From Palsa-461 sp036844945 (GTDB lineage Bacteria; Actinomycetota; Acidimicrobiia; Acidimicrobiales; RAAP-2), in assembly GCA_036844945.1 (NCBI GenBank), contig DAIUEV010000033.1:1-26047 (forward strand): a stretch of DNA of 26,047 nt, read 5' to 3'. This document shows positions 21,731 to 26,047 of this stretch, piece by piece (position 1 is the stretch's first letter; each line of letters opens with the position of its first letter). The position numbers and the translations under genes were made by a program. The notes under the pieces are model-generated. The model was not told the origin of the DNA. It searched no databases and saw only the letters and a program-made list of their open reading frames with translations.

Positions 21731-22566
21731 GCGTCCAGGACAGCCCGCTGCCGGCCGCCGCCGGGGAGCGCCGCTGGCACCTGGAGGACGAGCGCGACTT
21801 CCTCGTGCGCTCGCTCGGCGACCTCGCCGCCGAGCTCGAGGCCGGCGACATCGGGCAGGCCGACTACGACGCTTTGTCGTCGCGCGACGAGCGTCGGTTG
21901 GCCGTGGTCGAGGCGGCCCTCGAGGCGCTCCCGGCCGAGCACGGGCCCGGATCCGGACCCGAGGACCCTCCGACCGCACCCGCCGCCCCGGAGCCGGGCG
22001 CACGGCGCGGACGCAGCCGGCGCCGTTGGCTCGCCGCGGTGGCGGTGGTGGCGCTGAGCGCGGGGACGACGCTGCTCGTCGTGCGGCTCACCCAGCCGAG
22101 CCTGCCCGGGCAGCCGGTCACCGGCAGCACCCCGCAGACGGTCGCCGCCCAGCTGGCCGAGGCGGCCGCCCTGGTGGACGAGGGGACGAGCACGTCGCTG
22201 TCGGAGGCCCTGTCCCTCTACCGCACCGTCCTGTCCGAGGACCCCAACCAGCCCCAGGCGCTCGCCGAGACCGGGTACCTCGAGTGGGAGGCGGGGTTCT
22301 CGGCCGCCGACGTCGCCCAGGAGCGCCAGGGCCGGTCGCTCGTCGAGCGCTCGCTGCGCGTCGCCCGCGACGACTACGCGGCCCATCTGTTCCTCGGGAC
22401 GATGGATCTCGAGCAGGACCACGACCCGGCCGCCGCGGTCCGGCAGTTCCAGCTCTTCGTGTCGGAGCATCCCCCCAAGGCCGAGCTCGCGACCGCGGCG
22501 AGCATCGTGCGCCAGGCCTACTCGGAGGCCGGCCGGCCGCTGCCCGCGGGTATCCCGCCCGCCTGA
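21727..22566 (+). CDS. ccmI: CcmI-like TPR protein
   Basis: A 279-residue protein. The N-terminal helical region WHLEDERDFLVRSLGDLAAELEAGDIGQADYDAL resembles the cytoplasmic part of CcmI/CycH. It is followed by a Pro/Ala-rich linker, one membrane segment (about 101-117), and an extracytoplasmic part with TPR-like helices (QALAETGYLEWEAGF, YAAHLFLGTMDLEQDHDPAAAVRQFQLFV). CcmI binds the C-terminus of apocytochrome c and hands it to CcmH/CcmF. It is shorter than proteobacterial CcmI, with perhaps two or three TPR units. It ends the ccm operon and converges with the STAS gene across 13 bases. Confidence 0.85.
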   Translation: MSVQDSPLPAAAGERRWHLEDERDFLVRSLGDLAAELEAGDIGQADYDALSSRDERRLAVVEAALEALPAEHGPGSGPEDPPTAPAAPEPGARRGRSRRRWLAAVAVVALSAGTTLLVVRLTQPSLPGQPVTGSTPQTVAAQLAEAAALVDEGTSTSLSEALSLYRTVLSEDPNQPQALAETGYLEWEAGFSAADVAQERQGRSLVERSLRVARDDYAAHLFLGTMDLEQDHDPAAAVRQFQLFVSEHPPKAELATAASIVRQAYSEAGRPLPAGIPPA

Positions 22567-22579
22567 ACGGGACCACCGC

Positions 22580-22951
22580 TCAGGCCGCCCGCGCCTCCGC
22601 CAGGCACTCCGCGAGCCCCGTCGAGATGAGCAGACCGCGGATCGCCCCGGGGGCGGTCCGGATCACGAGCGTCCCTCCCCGGCGGGAGAGGTCGTGGGCC
22701 AGGCCGGCGATGGCGCTGCAGCCCGCGCAGTCGAGGACGCTCACGTGCCGGACGTCGAGGACCGTCTCGGGCTCACGCGCGCACAGCACCTGGTCGATCT
22801 GGGTCTCGAACGCGGGGAGCGTGAGCGCGCCGAGCTCGCCGCGCACTTCGAGCACGTGGCCGTTCCCGTGCTTGCGCATGGAGACCTCGCAGAGCGGGTC
22901 CCCGGACGAGCCTCCGGTGGGGGCCACGGCGGGTCGAGGGGGGGATTGCAC
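22580..22951 (-). CDS. STAS-domain protein (anti-anti-sigma-like) with Cys at the phospho-Ser site
   Basis: A 123-residue protein. After about 22 variable residues it has one STAS domain: GHVLEVRGELGALTLPAFETQIDQVL, TVLDVRHVSVLDCAGCSAIAGLAHDL, GGTLVIRTAPGAIRGLLISTGL. Classical SpoIIAA/RsbV proteins have DSSG or DSAG here and are switched off by phosphorylation of the Ser after Asp. This protein has Asp74-Cys75-Ala76-Gly77, so that switch is missing. It may be constitutively active, redox controlled, or have another partner. The GTG at 22951 was chosen because GGAGG lies 6 bases upstream; an ATG at 23038 would be a longer alternative. No anti-sigma kinase or sigma gene is adjacent. Confidence 0.85.
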   Translation of the reverse strand: MQSPPRPAVAPTGGSSGDPLCEVSMRKHGNGHVLEVRGELGALTLPAFETQIDQVLCAREPETVLDVRHVSVLDCAGCSAIAGLAHDLSRRGGTLVIRTAPGAIRGLLISTGLAECLAEARAA

Positions 22952-23077
22952 TGGCGACCTCCGAGGGTGTCTCTTTGGACCCGGGTCACCGGATCCCGGC
23001 CGACCGATACCCGGACGCCGCGGGACCCACACCTCCACATGGGCCGCCCGGTCGGCCCGGACCGACGGCGGCCGCGC

Positions 23078-24217
23078 TCAGGCGCGCAGGGCCCGGAGCC
23101 CCGCGACCACCGGGGCGAACGCCGACGCGAACGCACTGACGTCCTCGTCGGTCGTCGACCAGCCGACCGAGAGTCGGAGCGAGTGTTCGGGATCCACCCC
23201 CATGGCCGCGAGCACCGGCGAGGGTTCGAGCGTCTCGGACGAGCACGCCGAGCCCGAGTGCACGGCGACCCCCGCCCGGTCGAGCCCGACCACGACCGGT
23301 TCGGCCTCGACCCCCGCCACCCCGAGGCACACGAGGTGGGGGAGCCGGCCCGCCGGCTCCGGGTCGCCGACCAGCTCCACCCCCTCGACCTGTCGGGCGG
23401 CCCCGAGCAGGCCGGCGACCTGACGCCGAGCCCGGTCGGACTCCTCGGCGAGCCGGCCGGGTCCGACGAGGGTCCCCGCCGCGGCGCCGAACCCGGCGAT
23501 CGCCGGTGCGTTCTCGAGGCCGGCCCGGCGGGCCCGCTCCTGCTGGCCGCCCACGAGGAGCGGCTCGAATCTCCTCCCGGTCGCGATCACGAGCGCGCCG
23601 GCCCCGGCCGGGCCGCCGAACTTGTGGGCGCTCACCGACACGAGGTCGGCGCCGAGGGCGCCGAGGTCGACCGGGACCCGGCCGACCGCGGCGCAGGCGT
23701 CGACGTGGACGGCGACCCCCGCCTCCCGGCAGCGCGTCACGATCTCGCCCACCGGCTGGATCGTGCCCACCTCGTGGTTGGCCCACTGGCAGTGGACGAG
23801 CGCCGGCCGTCGGTCGGGGTCCGACAGGACCGCCGAGACGGCGTCGGGGTCGATCCGCCCGGCCCGGTCGACGGCGAGGTCGAGGACCGGGGCCATCCTG
23901 ACCGAGGCGTCGCGGACCGCCGAGTGCTCGACCGCCGCGCACGCGATGGGCCGGCCCGGGGCCGCCCGGGTCGCGCCGAAGACGGCCGCGTGGATCGCCT
24001 CGGTGCCGCCCGAGGTGAACACGACCTGGCGCGGCCGGACGCCCAACAGCGCCGCGACCTGCTCGCGGGCCGCCTCGATGCGGCCCCTGACCGCCCGGCC
24101 CTCCTCGTGCACCCGTCCGGGGTCGCCGAAGGCTCCGTCGAGCTCGGCGATCATCGCCGCGCGCGCTTCGGGGCGGAGCGGGGAGGTCGACGCGTGGTCG
24201 AGGTAGTGGCGGGCCAC
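23078..24217 (-). CDS. Cysteine desulfurase (IscS/NifS type)
   Basis: A 379-residue PLP enzyme that takes sulfur from cysteine for Fe-S cluster and thiolation pathways. Visible are YLDHASTSPLRPEA at the start, SGGTEAIHAAVFGA, VEHSAV (His98), HVDACAAVG (Asp173), the PLP lysine in SAHKFGGPAGAG (Lys199), and the catalytic cysteine loop SGSACSSETLEPSPVLAAMG (Cys325), the longer loop typical of IscS/NifS rather than SufS. Length is slightly below the 400 of E. coli IscS, and the C-terminal IscU-docking tail is short. The GTG at 24217 begins two bases after the stop of the SufR-like regulator, so the two form an operon. No scaffold gene (IscU/SufU) is in the window. Confidence 0.95.
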   Translation of the reverse strand: MARHYLDHASTSPLRPEARAAMIAELDGAFGDPGRVHEEGRAVRGRIEAAREQVAALLGVRPRQVVFTSGGTEAIHAAVFGATRAAPGRPIACAAVEHSAVRDASVRMAPVLDLAVDRAGRIDPDAVSAVLSDPDRRPALVHCQWANHEVGTIQPVGEIVTRCREAGVAVHVDACAAVGRVPVDLGALGADLVSVSAHKFGGPAGAGALVIATGRRFEPLLVGGQQERARRAGLENAPAIAGFGAAAGTLVGPGRLAEESDRARRQVAGLLGAARQVEGVELVGDPEPAGRLPHLVCLGVAGVEAEPVVVGLDRAGVAVHSGSACSSETLEPSPVLAAMGVDPEHSLRLSVGWSTTDEDVSAFASAFAPVVAGLRALRA

Positions 24218-24219
24218 CC

Positions 24220-24996
24220 TCAGGCGGTGGCCGCGCAGGTGTCGTCGCCGCGCGCCCGCGAGGACAGCACGATCGGCAGCGCACCCTTCTTGGGGTCGCC
24301 GCACAGCCCGGCGAGGAGCCCCTTCACCATGCCCCGGTCCACCGCGCACAGGACGGGCGGGGTGGAAGCGGCGTCGCCGAAGGGACACTGCTCGGCGACG
24401 ACCGCGGTGGCGCCGTCGTGGTCCTCCACGTGGGCGGCGAACCCGTGCGCGGTCAGCGTGGCGGCGATCGTGCGCATCGCCGCCCGGACGGTGCGCTGCC
24501 CCTCCTCGGGGGCCATGCGGGCGGCGAGCGAGCGTCCGTAGTCCTCGCCGACCTTCGCCGCCATCTTCTCGGCGTCCTCGGGACCGAGCAGCTCGAGCGC
24601 CTCGGTGAGGAGCCGGACCAAGAGGTCGTCGCGCTTGGGGGCGAGGCCGCCGACCGGGTCGTCGTCGACCGTCGAGAACCGCTGGGCGGGACGGCCGACC
24701 GACTGGGGGTCGCGGCTCGTCGCGACCTTCAGGTAGCCCCCGGCCACCAACCGGTGAAGGTGGTGGCGGGCGACGTTGGGGTGCAGCGAGAAGGTCGCAG
24801 CGACCTCGGCCGCGCTCGTCCCGGGATGGGATCGCACGTGCAGGAAGATCTCCCGCCGGGTGGGGTCGCCGAAGGCACCGGTGACGGCGGCGACCACCGA
24901 CGCGAAACGCGCGTCGGCGCTGTGCTGCTCCACGTCACCGCTGTCGGCGGGGTCCGTGGCGGGACGCACGGACGCCCGGTTCGGGCCCGAACGCAC
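24220..24996 (-). CDS. SufR-like winged-helix regulator with four C-terminal cysteines
   Basis: A 258-residue regulator. Residues about 35-110 form an ArsR/DeoR-type winged helix (GDPTRREIFLHVRSHPG, SAAEVAATFSLHPNVARHHLHRLVAGGYLKV, then the wing SVGRPAQRFS). The C-terminal domain carries Cys204 (EQCPFGD), Cys217 (VLCAVDRGMVKGLL), Cys232 (GLCGD) and Cys254, spaced C-X12-C-X14-C-X21-C. This layout, with HTH plus a CPF-containing cysteine domain, resembles SufR, an Fe-S-cluster-binding repressor of Fe-S assembly genes in cyanobacteria and mycobacteria. The adjoining cysteine desulfurase and divergent mrp support this. GTG 24996 was chosen because TAGACT (minus reading of 25004-25009) is 7 bases upstream; a longer start at 25131 would read through the inverted repeat. 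Confidence 0.85.
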   Translation of the reverse strand: MRSGPNRASVRPATDPADSGDVEQHSADARFASVVAAVTGAFGDPTRREIFLHVRSHPGTSAAEVAATFSLHPNVARHHLHRLVAGGYLKVATSRDPQSVGRPAQRFSTVDDDPVGGLAPKRDDLLVRLLTEALELLGPEDAEKMAAKVGEDYGRSLAARMAPEEGQRTVRAAMRTIAATLTAHGFAAHVEDHDGATAVVAEQCPFGDAASTPPVLCAVDRGMVKGLLAGLCGDPKKGALPIVLSSRARGDDTCAATA

Positions 24997-25003
24997 GATC
25001 GGT

Positions 25004-25009
25004 AGTCTA
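25004..25009 (-). promoter_or_regulatory. Leaderless -10 candidate TAGACT of the regulator/desulfurase operon
   Basis: On the minus strand TAGACT lies 7 bases before the GTG at 24996. Its first three bases (TAG) are the outer end of the left arm of the inverted repeat at 25007-25057, so a protein bound there would cover the promoter. Confidence 0.5.
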
Positions 25010-25057
25010 CCTGTGGGTGCGCGCACGACCCCGGGGCGGGTTCGCACCCACAGGTAG
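25007..25057. promoter_or_regulatory. 15-bp perfect inverted repeat in the divergent Fe-S module promoter
   Basis: Left arm CTACCTGTGGGTGCG (25007-25021) and right arm CGCACCCACAGGTAG (25043-25057) are exact reverse complements, 36 bases start to start, with a 21-base spacer. Each arm also has local symmetry, ACC-TGTG-GGT, so each may be a full site for a dimer. The centres are about 36 bases apart, near three to three and a half helical turns. The site lies between the SufR-like regulator and mrp, so joint control of both directions by that regulator is likely. A transcript crossing it could also fold, but position and local symmetry favour paired operators. Confidence 0.65.
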
Positions 25058-25085
25058 GCCGTTGTCGTCGGCATCCCACGTCCCC

Positions 25086-25105
25086 CGGCCCTTTTTGGTG
25101 GGCCG
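25086..25105 (+). other. Small hairpin in the mrp leader
   Basis: CGGCCC (25086-25091) and GGGCCG (25100-25105) could pair around an 8-base loop containing TTTTT. It lies 19 bases before the mrp ATG. With no T-run after the stem it is not a normal terminator; an effect on translation is possible but only inferred. Confidence 0.25.
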
Positions 25106-25124
25106 CCCGGTGAAAGGCAGGCCC

Positions 25125-26047
25125 ATGGCACCCGGTGGCGCTGCGCTCGAGTCCTCGCTCGGCGCCGTGGTCGAGCCGCTCCTCGGGCTGCCGCTGCGCG
25201 AGACCGGGATGCTGTCGTCGGCCCGTGAGCGCCGGCACCGGGCCGAGATCGAGGTCGCGCTCCCGGTCGCCGACTGGCCGGAGCTCGGGGAGCTCACGGC
25301 GCGTCTCGAGGGGGTGGCGCTGACCGTGCCCGAGGTGCACGAGGCGCGCGTGACCACGCGGGTCATGGATGAAGAGGAGCGACTGGCGCTGCGCGGGGTC
25401 CTTCGGGCCCACATGGAGGGCGGCGAGGCGGAAGGGGACGGGCACGGCCACGCGCACGGCCCGTCACCGGCGTTCCTCCGCCCCGGCTCCACCAGCCGGG
25501 TGCTCGGCGTCTCCTCGGGCAAGGGCGGCGTCGGCAAGTCCTCGGTCACGGTCAACCTGGCGGTCGCCCTGGCCGGCGCCGGTCACTCGGTCGCGATCCT
25601 CGACGCCGACGTCTACGGGTTCTCCGTCCCGACGATGCTGGGCGGCGACCGCGACCCGGTCGTCCTCGGCGACATGGTGGTCCCGACGGTGGTGCACGGG
25701 GTCCGGTGCCTGTCGATGGGCTACTTCGTGCCGGAGGACCAGCCGGTCATCTGGCGCGGCCCGATGCTGCACAAGGCGATCGAGCAGTTCGTCGGGGACG
25801 CCTACTGGGGCGAGCCGGACTTCCTGCTCGTCGACATGCCGCCGGGGACGGGCGACGTGACGCTGTCGCTCGCGCAGGTCATGCCGCGCGCCGAGGTGCT
25901 GGTCGTCACCACCCCCCAAGCGGCGGCCCAGCGCGTCGCCCAGCGCTCGGCCTACGCGGCGCGCAAGCTCAAGCTGGCGGTGCGCGGGGTGATCGAGAAC
26001 ATGAGCTGGTTCACCGGCGACGACGGGACCCGCTACGAGCTGTTCGG
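25125..26047 (+). CDS. mrp: Mrp/ApbC-family Fe-S carrier ATPase (runs past the window end)
   Basis: Residues 1-307 are present; the gene continues beyond the right edge. An N-terminal domain of about 95 residues has the general features of the MIP18/DUF59 domain that often precedes Mrp, although its early motifs are weak. Then comes a His-rich linker GDGHGHAHG (105-113), and the ATPase domain with deviant Walker A SGKGGVGKSS (131-140), DADVYGFSVPTMLG, VIWRGPMLHKAI, and LLVDMPPGTGD, all Mrp/NBP35 signatures. The Cys-X2-Cys that binds the cluster is expected past the edge. The protein moves assembled Fe-S clusters to apoproteins. The ATG at 25125 is preceded by AAAGGCAGG. It diverges from the SufR-like regulator and desulfurase genes. 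Confidence 0.93.
   Translation, partial: MAPGGAALESSLGAVVEPLLGLPLRETGMLSSARERRHRAEIEVALPVADWPELGELTARLEGVALTVPEVHEARVTTRVMDEEERLALRGVLRAHMEGGEAEGDGHGHAHGPSPAFLRPGSTSRVLGVSSGKGGVGKSSVTVNLAVALAGAGHSVAILDADVYGFSVPTMLGGDRDPVVLGDMVVPTVVHGVRCLSMGYFVPEDQPVIWRGPMLHKAIEQFVGDAYWGEPDFLLVDMPPGTGDVTLSLAQVMPRAEVLVVTTPQAAAQRVAQRSAYAARKLKLAVRGVIENMSWFTGDDGTRYELF

Noticed and set aside
22561..22585. Inverted repeat GCCTGA/TCAGGC containing the stop codons of ccmI and the STAS gene
   Set aside because: Only 6 bp with a 13-base loop and no T-run. It is expected in part because two TGA codons face each other; too weak to call a terminator.
22694..24541. 615-residue plus-strand frame over the STAS, desulfurase and regulator genes
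   Set aside because: It is antisense to three recognisable genes and has no domain features.
1..26047. tRNA, rRNA, CRISPR, insertion sequence or attachment site
   Set aside because: Scanning by eye found no T-loop type motifs outside genes, no spaced direct repeats, no transposase or integrase motifs.

Overview
The window is about 26 kb of very GC-rich DNA with dense gene packing, many GTG starts and very short intergenic gaps. No rRNA, tRNA, insertion sequence, integrase or CRISPR array was recognised. Gene content and codon use suggest a chromosomal segment of a high-GC actinobacterium. Acidimicrobiia or a nearby deep-branching class fits best, because a complete System I (Ccm) cytochrome c maturation operon sits beside a short valyl-tRNA synthetase without the usual C-terminal arm, and many genes appear to be leaderless. 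The taxonomic placement is inference; no marker gene in the window settles it.

Left part (1-5.8 kb): a minus-strand pair, mobA-like nucleotidyltransferase and a DUF6457-type small protein; a 54-residue protein ending in the SFPASDPP motif; a MarR regulator preceded by a near-perfect palindrome and facing an MFS exporter; a LigD-like 3'-phosphoesterase/ATP-dependent DNA ligase; a short atypical SDR protein; and a VOC/glyoxalase-type protein downstream of valS.

Middle part (5.8-14.9 kb): valS and cysS diverge from a 21-bp gap that seems to hold two overlapping -10 elements. Then come a cold-shock protein with a structured leader, an acyl-CoA dehydrogenase, a low-molecular-weight phosphatase, a convergent TetR regulator, and a GT4 glycosyltransferase divergent from GDP-mannose 4,6-dehydratase.

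Right part (14.9-22.6 kb): ten co-directional genes, ccdA then ccmA-B-C-D-E-F-G-H-I, most overlapping by a few bases. Together they would deliver reductant across the membrane (CcdA, CcmG, CcmH), export or handle heme (CcmA-D), chaperone it (CcmE) and ligate it to apocytochrome c (CcmF, H, I).

Right end (22.6-26.0 kb): a STAS-domain protein with Cys at the usual phospho-Ser position, then an apparent Fe-S cluster module. A SufR-like winged-helix regulator with four C-terminal cysteines is followed 2 bp later by an IscS/NifS-type cysteine desulfurase. Divergent from them is an Mrp/ApbC Fe-S carrier ATPase that runs off the window. The divergent region contains a 15-bp perfect inverted repeat whose outer ends touch the predicted -10 on the regulator side and the symmetrical position on the mrp side. 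This is the best candidate for a previously undescribed regulatory unit here.

No gene-free stretch exceeds 300 bases.
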